In this document: positions 50,875 to 59,641 of the stretch, in pieces
How the letters are laid out: each line of letters opens with the position of its first letter
How positions within the stretch are numbered: position 1 is the stretch's first letter
Source: Candidatus Ideonella esbjergensis
GTDB lineage: Bacteria; Pseudomonadota; Gammaproteobacteria; Burkholderiales; Burkholderiaceae_C
Assembly (NCBI GenBank): GCA_016710065.1
Contig: JADJLP010000002.1
Coordinates: 248,001 to 312,000, forward strand
Direction of reading: 5' to 3'
DNA length: 64,000 nt
Program-made: the position numbers and the translations under genes
Notes under the pieces: generated by a model
The model's input: only the letters and a program-made list of their open reading frames with translations
Told to the model about the DNA's origin: nothing
The model's database searches: none

Positions 50875-51281
50875 TTGGGGGTGGCTGACGCCGACCTGTG
50901 CAAGACCAAGCCCACCGTCTCGGTGCTGCTGACGGGCTTGGCGGACGTGCCCTCCACCCGGCTGATCGCGCTCAAGAGCGGCGTGCTGGTTTACGGCACC
51001 GCCAACGGCAAGCTGATGCGGCTGGACGTGGCCGGCCGGCGGGCCGTGCTGGTGCCGACCTGCGGACCGGCAACGCCGCATCGTCGGCCGTGCGCGGCTA
51101 CCTGGCCGAAGCCAAGGACAACTTGCTGGCCGTCGTGGTTTACGACCGCGACGCAGCCGGCAACAACACTGCCCGCCGACTGGTGCGCGTGGATGTCAGC
51201 ACCGGCGTGCAGGTCGAACGTGACGTGAGCAAGCTGATCAGCGAAAACGAGCCCTATCCCGGCGTGATGCGGCTGAACTGA
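50875..51281 (+). pseudogene. Frameshifted remnant of a beta-rich protein
   Basis: Two frames must be joined: LIALKSGVLVYGTANGKLM up to about 51055, then, after a one-base shift, NAASSAVRGYLAEAKDNLLA and ARRLVRVDVSTGVQVERDV, ending at 51281. It has the look of a WD/PQQ-like or lactonase-type repeat protein, but no family is certain. It has no proper start and is a decayed gene. Confidence 0.45.
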
Positions 51282-51835
51282 TGGCGGTCGCCAACGCTGT
51301 TGGGCTTGGGCGGGCTTGTGACAGCCTGCCCCCGAGCCTGTTCGCTGGACTTGCCACGCCGGATGGTTTGGCTTGCGCAGCATGGGCATCTTCCTGGCGT
51401 AGTGGGCGATCGAAGGCAAGCCGGCGTACTTGTTTGCAGTGATGCCGCACAGAAAGGGGGTACCGACGCAAGGCATCGCAGCACGGTGTTGGTGAATGCG
51501 TCGCGCTAACTGGTGCAACCGGAACTGGGCTCAGATGGTGCCGAGCGCTATCGCCGTCATGAGGCCAAGGCGCGGGTCAATGTCCGTGGCATGGATTCTG
51601 CTCACGCTCTGTTGTGGAAAGTGATGAGGGGCACGCAGGAGCGCAAGTGGCTCGCTTGTCTCGGGGGTCACTCAACCATGTTGCAGAAGGCTGTGAATAC
51701 GGGGAGCACTCGAGCACTGGATACTGACTGGCATATTGACGGGCATATTGACGGGCATGCTGACCGATCGCGGGCTCTTGTGCGTCTTCTCCTGTGAAGT
51801 CCGCCCCTCTTGGTACTCACTCAGTGCCGCGTCAC
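51282..51835 (+). other. Non-coding or decayed stretch
   Basis: 554 bp with several short open frames on both strands but none with convincing coding character or recognised motif. A 12-bp unit (GGCATATTGACG-like) is repeated about three times at 51730-51765. Together with the remnants upstream it suggests a region of gene decay next to a mobile repeat. Confidence 0.5.
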
Positions 51836-51840
51836 TTCCC

Positions 51841-51917
51841 CGTCATTCCCGCGCAGGCGGGAATCCAGGCTGTTGGTGCTGCCGGTGGATCCCCGCCTGC
51901 GCGGGGATGACGGGGCG
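51841..51917. repeat. 77-bp dRS3-like paired unit, identical to 37976-38052
   Basis: Palindromes at 51845-51864 and 51889-51908. Identical by eye to the copy 13.9 kb upstream, spacer included. A further GGGGATGAC end is repeated at about 51920-51928. Confidence 0.9.
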
Positions 51918-52007
51918 GCGGGGATGACGACGGCCCGCCCCTTGGAAATCCGCGCCCCGGCCCTATCTGCCTAGAATCAACCGCACTCGGCTCCAGGCAA
52001 CAACAAC

Positions 52008-53303
52008 ATGGTTCCCCACCTCGTCACCGCGCTCACCGGCCCCATCAACGAGCTGGAGCAGCGTGTGCTGGAATCCATGCCTGCCATCGAGCGTTGGTTT
52101 CGGCTCGAATGGATGGAGCACACGCCGCCGTTCTACACCTCGGTCGACATCCGCAACGCCGGCTTCAAGCTGGCACCGGTGGACACCAATCTGTTCCCGG
52201 CCGGCTTCAACAACCTCACGCCCGAGATGCTGCCGCTGGCGGTGCAGGCGGCCATGGCGGCCATCGAGAAGATCTGCCCCGAGGCCAAGAACCTGCTGCT
52301 GATCCCCGAGAAGCACACCCGCAACATGTTCTACCTGATGAACGTGCAGCGGCTGGTGCAGATCTTTGGCCACGCCGGCCTGAACGTGCGCCTGGGCACG
52401 CTCGATGAAACCATCAAGGCGCCCAGTACGCTGGAGCTGCCCGATGGCAGCACGCTGACGCTGGAGCCCTTGCTGCGCAGCAAGCGCCGCCTGGGGCTGA
52501 AGAACTTCGACCCTTGCACCATCCTGCTCAACAACGATCTCTCGGCCGGCGTGCCCAAGGTGCTTGAGAATCTGCACGAGCAGTACCTGCTGCCGCCGCT
52601 GCATGCGGGCTGGGCCCTGCGCCGCAAGACCCACCACTTCAAGGCCTACGAGGAAGTGGCCAAGAAGTTTGCCAAGCTGCTGGGCATGGACCCCTGGCTG
52701 ATCAACCCCATGTACGCGCACTGTGGCGAGGTGAACTGGGCCGAGGGCACCGGCATAGCCTGCGTGCAGACCCAGGTGGACGCGCTGCTCACCAAGATCC
52801 GCCGCAAGCACAAGGAGTACGGCATCAACGAGAAGCCCTTCGTGGTGGTGAAGGCCAACAACGGCACCTATGGCATGGGCGTGATGACGGTGCGCGACGC
52901 CAAGGAACTGGACGAAGTGAACCGCCGCACCCGCAACAAGATGGCGGTGGTGAAGGACGGCCAGGAGGTGACCGAGGTGATCATCCAGGAGGGCGTGCAC
53001 ACCTTTGAGCGTGTGAACGAGGCCGTGGCCGAGCCGGTGGTGTACATGATCGACCGCTACGTGGTGGGCGGCTTCTACCGGGTGCACGCTGACCGCGGCA
53101 TCGACGAGAACCTCAACGCCCCCGGCGCCAGCTTTGTGCCGTTGGCCTTTGCCGAGAGCCACCACCTGCCCAAGGTGGGTGCCAAGCCGGGTGCCAGCGC
53201 CCCGAACCGCTTCTACATGTACGGGGTGATAGGCCGGCTGGCCATGCTGGCGGCCGCTTACGAGCTGGAAGCCACCGACCCGAACGCCGAAGTCTACGAA
53301 TAA
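52008..53303 (+). CDS. gshA: Glutamate-cysteine ligase (proteobacterial GshA type)
   Basis: 431 residues. First step of glutathione synthesis: ATP-dependent joining of glutamate and cysteine. The sequence matches the proteobacterial GshA family distinct from E. coli GshA: MEHTPPFYTSVDIRNAGFKL, APVDTNLFPAGFNNL, LLIPEKHTRNMFYL, VVVKANNGTYGMGVMTV and DRYVVGGFYRVHADRGIDEN. Length is normal. Start ATG 52008, 91 bp after the repeat unit; the encoded N-terminus fits the family. Housekeeping gene; no sign of transfer. Confidence 0.95.
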   Translation: MVPHLVTALTGPINELEQRVLESMPAIERWFRLEWMEHTPPFYTSVDIRNAGFKLAPVDTNLFPAGFNNLTPEMLPLAVQAAMAAIEKICPEAKNLLLIPEKHTRNMFYLMNVQRLVQIFGHAGLNVRLGTLDETIKAPSTLELPDGSTLTLEPLLRSKRRLGLKNFDPCTILLNNDLSAGVPKVLENLHEQYLLPPLHAGWALRRKTHHFKAYEEVAKKFAKLLGMDPWLINPMYAHCGEVNWAEGTGIACVQTQVDALLTKIRRKHKEYGINEKPFVVVKANNGTYGMGVMTVRDAKELDEVNRRTRNKMAVVKDGQEVTEVIIQEGVHTFERVNEAVAEPVVYMIDRYVVGGFYRVHADRGIDENLNAPGASFVPLAFAESHHLPKVGAKPGASAPNRFYMYGVIGRLAMLAAAYELEATDPNAEVYE

Positions 53304-53398
53304 CGCCCTTGCGTGTCGTCCCGGCGCGACGCCGCAGGGCTCGCCGCCGCTGAACTCGCGGCGCACAATAGGCGCTTCGCCTTGATGTAGCACTGCCC

Positions 53399-55285
53399 TT
53401 GAGCGCCTCTTCCCACGACAGCCGGTCTCTGCCGGCGCTTGCTGCCCTCACACTTGCCGCATTGGGCGTTGTTTATGGCGACATTGGCACCAGCCCGCTC
53501 TATGCGCTGAAAGAAGTCTTTCACGCCGGGCATGTGCCAGCCACCCAAGACAACATCCTGGGCGTGCTGAGCCTGGTGTTCTGGACGATGACCATCATCG
53601 TCTCGCTCAAGTACGTGATGCTGATCCTGCGCGCCGACAACAACGGCGAGGGCGGCCTGATCGCCATGCTGGCGCTGGCCACCACGGCCGTGAAGGAAAA
53701 GCCCGTGCTGCGCCGCACGCTGATGGTGGTGGGCCTGTTTGGCACCGCCATCTTCTATGGCGATGGCGTCATCACGCCGGCCATCTCGGTGCTCTCGGCG
53801 GTGGAGGGCCTGGAAGTGGCCCAGCCTGGGCTGCATGCCTTTGTCATCCCCATCACGCTGGTGGTGCTCACCGGCCTGTTTGCGGTGCAGCGCTTTGGCA
53901 CCGGCGGTATCGGCAAGTTCTTCGGGCCCATCACGCTGGTGTGGTTCATTGTGCTGGTGGCGCTGGGCATCCCGCACATCGTCAAAAACCCGGCGGTGCT
54001 GGTGGCTTTGAACCCCTACCACGCCGCACTGTTCTTCTACCACCAGCCCACGGTGGCCTTCATCGCGCTGGGCGCGGTGGTGCTGTGCGTCACCGGCGGC
54101 GAAGCGCTCTACGCTGACATGGGCCACTTCGGCAAGCGGCCCATCCGCATCGCCTGGTACGCCTTTGTGATGCCGGCCCTGGTGGTGAACTACTTTGGCC
54201 AGGGCGCCATGCTGCTCCACGAACCCGAGGCGGTGGCCAATCCCTTTTTCCACATGGCGCCCGACTGGGCCCAGCTGCCGCTGGTGTTTCTGGCCACGGC
54301 GGCCACTGTGATCGCGTCGCAGGCCCTGATCTCGGCCGCCTTCTCGGTCACCAAGCAGGCCATCCAACTGGGCATCTTGCCGCGCATGGCCATCAAGCAC
54401 ACGTCGATCACCGACACCGGCCAGATCTACGTGCCCTTCGTGAACTGGGGCCTGTACGTCTTCATCGTGCTGGCGGTGGCGCTGTTCAAGAGCTCGTCCA
54501 ACCTGGCCTCGGCCTATGGCATCGCGGTGACGCTGGACATGACCATCACCACGGTGATGACCTTCTACGTCATCCGCTACGGCTGGAAGTACCCGCTGGC
54601 GCTGTGCCTGGCGGCCACCGGCTTCTTCTTCGTCATCGACCTCACCTTCTTCCTGTCCAACACCCTCAAGCTGGTGGCGGGCGGCTGGTTCCCGCTGGTG
54701 CTGGGCATCGGCATGTTCATCCTGATGCTCACCTGGAAGCAGGGCCGGCGCATCATGCGCGACCGCGTGCGCAACGAGGCCATCGACCTGAGCAGCTTCC
54801 TCGAAGCGGTGTTTGTGAGCCCACCGGTGCGGGTGAGCGGTACGGCGGTGTTTCTGGTGGCCGACGAAGACCTGACGCCCAACGCGCTGATGCACAACCT
54901 CAAGCACAACAAGGTGCTGCACGAGCACAACCTGTTTGTCACCGTGAAGCACCACGAGGTGCCCTGGGTGGGCTTTGACAAGCGCGTGTCGATGAAGGCG
55001 CTGGGCCACGATTGCTGGCAGGTGGCGCTGCACTTCGGCTTCAAGAACGACCCCGACGTGCCCGAAGCGCTCAAGCTGCTCGAAGGTCGTGGCGTGCCGC
55101 TGGACGACATGGACACCAGCTACTTCCTGAGCCGCGACACAGTCATCCCCACCTTCGGCGACGGCATGGCCATGTGGCGCGAGAAGCTCTTCGCCAGCAT
55201 GCACCGCAACGCCGCCGACATGGCCGATTTCCTGAACCTGCCGTCCAACCGCATCGTCGAGCTGGGCGCCAAGGTCGAGATCTGA
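53399..55285 (+). CDS. kup: Low-affinity potassium transporter Kup
   Basis: 628 residues starting at a TTG (53399). K+/H+ symport at the inner membrane. Twelve hydrophobic helices with the signature GVVYGDIGTSPLYALKEVF at residues 21-39. A long cytoplasmic C-terminal domain follows from about 450 (VSGTAVFLVADEDLTPNALM, TSYFLSRDTVIPTFGDGMA). The TTG start gives an N-terminus (SASSHDSRSLPALAALTLAA) that matches the short Kup leader. It overlaps the downstream BenE gene's probable start region by a few bases. Confidence 0.95.
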   Translation: MSASSHDSRSLPALAALTLAALGVVYGDIGTSPLYALKEVFHAGHVPATQDNILGVLSLVFWTMTIIVSLKYVMLILRADNNGEGGLIAMLALATTAVKEKPVLRRTLMVVGLFGTAIFYGDGVITPAISVLSAVEGLEVAQPGLHAFVIPITLVVLTGLFAVQRFGTGGIGKFFGPITLVWFIVLVALGIPHIVKNPAVLVALNPYHAALFFYHQPTVAFIALGAVVLCVTGGEALYADMGHFGKRPIRIAWYAFVMPALVVNYFGQGAMLLHEPEAVANPFFHMAPDWAQLPLVFLATAATVIASQALISAAFSVTKQAIQLGILPRMAIKHTSITDTGQIYVPFVNWGLYVFIVLAVALFKSSSNLASAYGIAVTLDMTITTVMTFYVIRYGWKYPLALCLAATGFFFVIDLTFFLSNTLKLVAGGWFPLVLGIGMFILMLTWKQGRRIMRDRVRNEAIDLSSFLEAVFVSPPVRVSGTAVFLVADEDLTPNALMHNLKHNKVLHEHNLFVTVKHHEVPWVGFDKRVSMKALGHDCWQVALHFGFKNDPDVPEALKLLEGRGVPLDDMDTSYFLSRDTVIPTFGDGMAMWREKLFASMHRNAADMADFLNLPSNRIVELGAKVEI

Positions 55286-56436
55286 GCGCCCTCAAAGACA
55301 TTTCCCTCTCCGCCGTCGTTGCCGGCTTCGTGGCCGTGCTGGTGGGCTTCACCAGCTCCGTGGCCATAGTCTTTGCCACCGCGCAGGCCCTGGGCGCCAC
55401 CGAGGCCCAGACCGCCAGCTGGGTTTGGGCGCTGGGCCTGGGCATGGGCGTCACCAGCCTGGGCCTGTCGCTGTGGTACCGGCAGCCGGTGCTCACCGCC
55501 TGGTCCACGCCGGGCGCGGCACTGATCGCTGCCACGCACGGCATCGCCATGCCCGAGGCCATTGGCGCCTTCATGCTGTGCGCGGTGCTGATCACGCTGG
55601 CGGGCTACAGCGGCGCCTTTGAGCGGGTGATGAACCAACTGCCCATGGCCGTGGCGGCAGCCTTGCTGGCCGGTGTGCTGACGCGCTTTGCGCTCAACGC
55701 CGCGCTGGCCGGTGGCCGTGCACCTGTGCTGGTGGGTGCCATGACGCTGGCCTTTCTGGCCGGCCGGCGCTGGTGGCCACGCTATGCCGTGCCGGGCGTG
55801 CTGCTGGCCGGCATGGCCGTGGCGGCGGCGCTGGGCCTGCTGCACCTGGGCGGCGTGCATTGGGCCTGGGCCGCGCCCGTGTGGACGGCCCCACAATTCA
55901 GCTGGGCCGCCACCATCGGCCTGGCGCTGCCGCTGTTCGTGGTCACCATGGCCTCGCAAAACCTGCCCGGCGTGGCCGCCCAGCGCGCCTCGGGTTACGA
56001 CACGCCGGTGTCGCCCGTGGTGGGTGCCACCGGCCTGGCCAGCCTGCTGCTGGCGCCGCTGGGCGGCTACGCGCTGAACCTGGCCGCCATCACCGCCGCC
56101 ATCTGTATGGGCCGCGAGGCGCATGAAGACCCGCGCCGCCGCTACATGGCGGCGGTGGCCGCAGGCGTGTTCTACATCGCCCTGGGCCTGGCCGGCGGCG
56201 GCGTGGTGGGCTTGTTGGCAGCCTTTCCGCGCGAGCTGGTGGACGCCGTGGCCGGCCTGGCGCTGCTGGGCACCATCGCCGCCAGCCTGGCCGCAGCGCT
56301 GAAGGACGAAGCACACCGGGACGCCGCCCTGCTCACCTTTGTGGTCACGCTTTCGGGCCTGAGCCTGCTGGGCATAGGCGCGGCCTTCTGGGGCGTGGTG
56401 GCTGGCGCGCTGGCGCTGGCCTTTCAGCGCCGTTGA
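55282..56436 (+). CDS. benE: BenE-family benzoate/H+ symporter-like protein
   Basis: About 384 residues, eleven to twelve membrane helices. SAVVAGFVAVLVGFTSSVAI at the N-terminus, SLWYRQPVLTAWSTPGAAL and FVVTMASQNLPGVAAQRASG are BenE signatures. The family imports benzoate or related carboxylates; substrate here is not proven and no benzoate catabolic gene is nearby. The start is uncertain: no ATG is available where the family begins, and I give the CTG that overlaps the kup stop (55282). A GTG at 55330 is the next candidate. Probably co-transcribed with kup. Confidence 0.82.
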   Translation: MSALKDISLSAVVAGFVAVLVGFTSSVAIVFATAQALGATEAQTASWVWALGLGMGVTSLGLSLWYRQPVLTAWSTPGAALIAATHGIAMPEAIGAFMLCAVLITLAGYSGAFERVMNQLPMAVAAALLAGVLTRFALNAALAGGRAPVLVGAMTLAFLAGRRWWPRYAVPGVLLAGMAVAAALGLLHLGGVHWAWAAPVWTAPQFSWAATIGLALPLFVVTMASQNLPGVAAQRASGYDTPVSPVVGATGLASLLLAPLGGYALNLAAITAAICMGREAHEDPRRRYMAAVAAGVFYIALGLAGGGVVGLLAAFPRELVDAVAGLALLGTIAASLAAALKDEAHRDAALLTFVVTLSGLSLLGIGAAFWGVVAGALALAFQRR

Positions 56437-56482
56437 GCGCCGGCACCCCATCGCCACGCCGAAGCCACCCCGCCACCTCCCC

Positions 56483-56507
56483 GTCATTCCCGCGAAGGCG
56501 GGAATCC
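56483..56507. repeat. Single dRS3-like palindrome
   Basis: ATTCCCGCGAAGGCGGGAAT at 56486-56505, followed by CCAGGCTGTT, the same flank as in the 77-bp units. It sits between the convergent benE and ABC permease genes. Confidence 0.85.
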
Positions 56508-56522
56508 AGGCTGTTCACCACC

Positions 56523-57659
56523 TCAATCCAGCGTCTGCCGGTAGCGCGCCAGCGCCACGGCCCCCGCCACCGCGATGAAGGCCAGCATGGGCCACAGCTC
56601 AGGCAGCAACTGCGCCAGCCCGTTGCCCTTGAGCAGGATGCCGCGCACGATGCGCAGAAAGTGCGTGAGCGGCAGCACCTCGCCCAAGCGCTGCGCCCAG
56701 ATGGGCATGCCACGGAACGGGAACATGAAGCCCGAGAGCAGCATGCTGGGCAGGAAGAAGAAGAACGTGGCCTGCAGCGCCTGCAACTGGTTCTTGGCCA
56801 GCGTGGAGAAGGTGAAGCCCACGCACAAATTGGCCAGCATGAACACGCCGATCATCGACATCAGCAGCCCGAAGCTGCCGGCCATCGGCACCTCGAACAG
56901 CGCCCGCGCCGCCAGCAGGATCACCCCCAGCTGGATGTAGCCGATCAGCACATAGGGCGCGATCTTGCCCAGCATCACCTCGATGGGGCGCACGGGGGTG
57001 GCCAGCAGGTTCTCCATGGTGCCGCGCTCGCGCTCGCGGGTCATGGCCAGGCCGGTGAGCATCACCATGGTCATGGTCAGGATGGTGCCGATCAGCCCCG
57101 GCACGATGTTGTAGCGCGACAGCCCCTCGGGGTTGTAGCGGCGGTGGATGCGCAGCTCGAACGGCGCGGCGGTGGGCTGCAAGCGCTGCAAGGGCCCGGT
57201 GAGGTCATTGCGCAGCGCGGTGGGTGCCAGCTGGCCCAGCGCGGCGATTGCGTTGCCAGCGGCGGAAGGGTCGGTGGCGTCCACGCTCACCAGCAGCGCC
57301 GGCTTTTCCCCTCGCACCACGCGCTGGGAGAAATCGGGCGGTATCACCACCAGGAACTGCACCTCACCATCGGCCACCAGCGCTTCACCCTGGCCCTCGC
57401 TCACACCCTGGTGCACGATGCGGAAGTAGCCGGTGTTCTGCATCGCCGCCAGCAGGCTGCGCGACATGGGGCCTGTGTCGGTGCTGACGACGGCCGTGGG
57501 CAGGCCCTTGGGGTCAGTGTTGATGGCGTAGCCGAACAGCACCAGTTGCAGCACCGGCACGCCCACCGCCATCGCGAAGGTGGGCCGGTCGCGCAGCATC
57601 TGCTGGAACTCCTTGATGAAGATGGCCAGCGTGCGGGCCAGACTGAAGCGGGTGCTCAT
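56523..57659 (-). CDS. ABC-2 type transporter permease (YhhJ/YbhR-like)
   Basis: 378 residues from the ATG at 57659. An N-terminal helix (QLVLFGYAINTDPKG region) is followed by a large periplasmic domain, then five C-terminal helices with GLIGTILTMTMVMLTGLAMT and the ABC-2 signature RERERGTMENLLATPVRPIE. This is the pattern of YhiH/YbhR-like exporters. It works with the ATPase at 57682 and the adaptor at 58428, probably moving drugs or other small molecules to the outer-membrane channel. A long upstream in-frame extension overlapping the ATPase gene is rejected. Starts 22 bp after the ATPase stop. Confidence 0.88.
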   Translation of the reverse strand: MSTRFSLARTLAIFIKEFQQMLRDRPTFAMAVGVPVLQLVLFGYAINTDPKGLPTAVVSTDTGPMSRSLLAAMQNTGYFRIVHQGVSEGQGEALVADGEVQFLVVIPPDFSQRVVRGEKPALLVSVDATDPSAAGNAIAALGQLAPTALRNDLTGPLQRLQPTAAPFELRIHRRYNPEGLSRYNIVPGLIGTILTMTMVMLTGLAMTRERERGTMENLLATPVRPIEVMLGKIAPYVLIGYIQLGVILLAARALFEVPMAGSFGLLMSMIGVFMLANLCVGFTFSTLAKNQLQALQATFFFFLPSMLLSGFMFPFRGMPIWAQRLGEVLPLTHFLRIVRGILLKGNGLAQLLPELWPMLAFIAVAGAVALARYRQTLD

Positions 57660-57681
57660 GTCGTTCTTGACGCGATGGCCT

Positions 57682-58431
57682 TCAGGCGTAGTTGTCCTGG
57701 GCCTGGCCCACCAGACGCACAAACGCGTCTTCGAGATCGGTGGCCCCGGCCGTGGCCACGATCTCGGCGGCTGTGCCCTGCGCCAGCACGTGGCCATAGG
57801 CGATGTAGACCAGCTCGTCGCAGCGCTCGGCCTCGTCCATGTAGTGGGTGGAGACCAGCACGGTGATGCCTTCGTTGGCCAGGTGGCGGATCTGCTCCCA
57901 GAACTCGCGCCGCGCCTTGGGATCCACACCGGCGGTGGGCTCGTCCAACAGCAGCAAGCGCGGCTGGTGCAGCAAACAGGCGGCCAGTGCCAAACGTTGC
58001 TTCCAGCCACCCGAGAGCGCGCCGGCGAGTTGATGTTGCCGCGTGGCCAGGCCCAGGCGCTCCAGCGCTTCGTCCACGCGGGCTCGGCGCTGCGGCAGCT
58101 CGAACAAGCGGGCCACGAAATCGAGGTTCTGGCGGATGGAAAGGTCGTCGTAGAGGCCGAACTTCTGCGTCATGTAGCCCACCTGGCGCTTGATGGCGGC
58201 GGCCTCGCGACGCATGTCCAGGCCCAGGCAGCGGCCCTCGCCAGCGTCGGGTGTGAGCAGGCCGCAGAGCATGCGGATGGTGGTGGTCTTGCCACTGCCG
58301 TTGGGGCCCAGAAAGCCGCAGATGCGTCCGGCCTGCAGTTGGATGCTGATGCTGTCAACCACGGGGCGGCCGGCGTAGCGCTTGGTCAGGCCGGTGACGT
58401 CGATGGCCCACGGTGCGGCAGTCGGGTTCAT
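57682..58431 (-). CDS. ABC transporter ATP-binding protein
   Basis: 249 residues. Complete nucleotide-binding domain: Walker A GPNGSGKTTT, signature LSGGWKQRLALA, Walker B LLLLDEPTAGVDP and the switch His in LVSTHYMDEAE. Similar to YbhF-type half-ATPases of ABC-2 exporters. It drives the permease downstream. The ATG overlaps the adaptor stop by four bases (58428-58431), so the adaptor, ATPase and permease are one operon in that order. Confidence 0.93.
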   Translation of the reverse strand: MNPTAAPWAIDVTGLTKRYAGRPVVDSISIQLQAGRICGFLGPNGSGKTTTIRMLCGLLTPDAGEGRCLGLDMRREAAAIKRQVGYMTQKFGLYDDLSIRQNLDFVARLFELPQRRARVDEALERLGLATRQHQLAGALSGGWKQRLALAACLLHQPRLLLLDEPTAGVDPKARREFWEQIRHLANEGITVLVSTHYMDEAERCDELVYIAYGHVLAQGTAAEIVATAGATDLEDAFVRLVGQAQDNYA

Positions 58432-59438
58432 GGCTGGCGCACCACATCAATGGGCTGGCCCGGCTGCAGGCGCAGCGCATCGGCCGGCGCGGGCAGGGCC
58501 TCCACCATGAACACCAGTTTGGCGCGCTGCGCGTTGGAATAGATCACTGGCGGCGTGTACTCGGCCTGGGTGGCGATGCGGCTGATGCGAGCCGCGATGG
58601 GCGCACCGCAGCCGTCGCAGCGGATGCTCACCGCCTGGCCCGGCGCCAGCGCGCCACGCTCGGCTTCGGGCACGTAGAAGCGCGCCTTGCGGCCGGCCGG
58701 CGGCAGCAGCGAGAGCACGGGCTGGCCGGCTGGCACGTATTCACCCACGCGGAAGTAGGTGTCGGCCACCAGCGCATCGGCCGGCGCCTTTTGCGCGGTC
58801 TGGGCTTCGCGCCACTGCAGCTGGGCCAGGGCTTGCGTGGCGGCGTTGGTGTTGGCGCGAGCGGCTGCCTGCTCGTCGGGGCGTGCGGGCAACTCGGCCA
58901 CGCGCAGCGCAGCTTCGAGTTCGGTCACCCTGGCGCGGGCCTGGGTGACTGCCGTTGTGGCGTCGTCCAACCGCGAGCGTGAGATGAACTCTTGCGCTAC
59001 CAACTGCTGCTGGCGTTTGAGCTCGGCCTCGGCGCGCTCGGCCTGGGCCCGGGCCTGCTGCAACTGCGCGCGGGTCACCGCCAGCTCGTCGCTGCGCCGG
59101 CCTTTGGTGGTGTTGGCGGCCTGCGCGGTGGCAGCGGCCAGCTGTGCATCGCCTTGTGCGCGCGCAACCTTGGCCGAGACGTCGTCCAGCTGGAACACAG
59201 GCGCACCGCGCAGCACCGTCTGCCCGGCCTGCACCTTGAGTTCACCTAGCGTGCCGGCCACCGGCGCGGCCACATAGACATACTCGCCCTCCACATAGCC
59301 GGCCCAGCCTGTGGGGCGGCTGTCACCACAGGCCGCCAGGCCACAGCCTGCCCATGCCACCCACGACAGCCATGCCACCCGACCCGGGAGGGTGGCGTTC
59401 CGGTTCGCCGTCATGGGGCGGTGTGCGTTTGTAGCCAT
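58428..59438 (-). CDS. HlyD/YbhG-type membrane fusion protein, possibly lipoprotein
   Basis: 336 residues; ATG at 59438, with a second ATG eight codons later. A hydrophobic N-terminus ends in LAACGD, a lipobox-like Cys. A biotinyl-lipoyl-type start (GYVEGEYVYVAAPVAGTLGE), a long coiled-coil hairpin (LQQARAQAERAEAELKRQQQ) and a C-terminal barrel (YVPEAERGALAPGQAVSIRC) follow. It bridges the inner-membrane ABC exporter to an outer-membrane channel, which is not encoded here. First gene of the three-gene export operon. Confidence 0.88.
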   Translation of the reverse strand: MATNAHRPMTANRNATLPGRVAWLSWVAWAGCGLAACGDSRPTGWAGYVEGEYVYVAAPVAGTLGELKVQAGQTVLRGAPVFQLDDVSAKVARAQGDAQLAAATAQAANTTKGRRSDELAVTRAQLQQARAQAERAEAELKRQQQLVAQEFISRSRLDDATTAVTQARARVTELEAALRVAELPARPDEQAAARANTNAATQALAQLQWREAQTAQKAPADALVADTYFRVGEYVPAGQPVLSLLPPAGRKARFYVPEAERGALAPGQAVSIRCDGCGAPIAARISRIATQAEYTPPVIYSNAQRAKLVFMVEALPAPADALRLQPGQPIDVVRQP

Positions 59439-59504
59439 GGTTCATGTTCGGCCATAGGGCAGGCATTGACAAGGTCGCGCGCCGTCATGCCCCGCGGCCG
59501 CTCC

Positions 59505-59530
59505 GTCATTCCCGCCTGCGCGGGGATGAC
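59505..59530. repeat. Single imperfect dRS3-like palindrome
   Basis: GTCATTCCCGCCTGCG...GGGGATGAC, with core 59508-59527 and one mismatch between arms (ATTCCC against GGGGAT). It lies between the divergent export operon and the DUF1800 gene. Confidence 0.8.
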
Positions 59531-59641
59531 AGCTGCGGTTGAGCGCGTTACCGTCAATTACGCTGCCGTGATTCAACCGTGGCCATGCCGCAGGCGTTGC
59601 CTGTTTCACGCCATGAACACCAGGGATGGGAGATGCCAGCG

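Noticed and set aside
57660..58010. Extended N-terminus of the ABC-2 permease
   Set aside because: It overlaps the ATPase gene in another frame and is Trp/Ser/Pro-rich shadow sequence.
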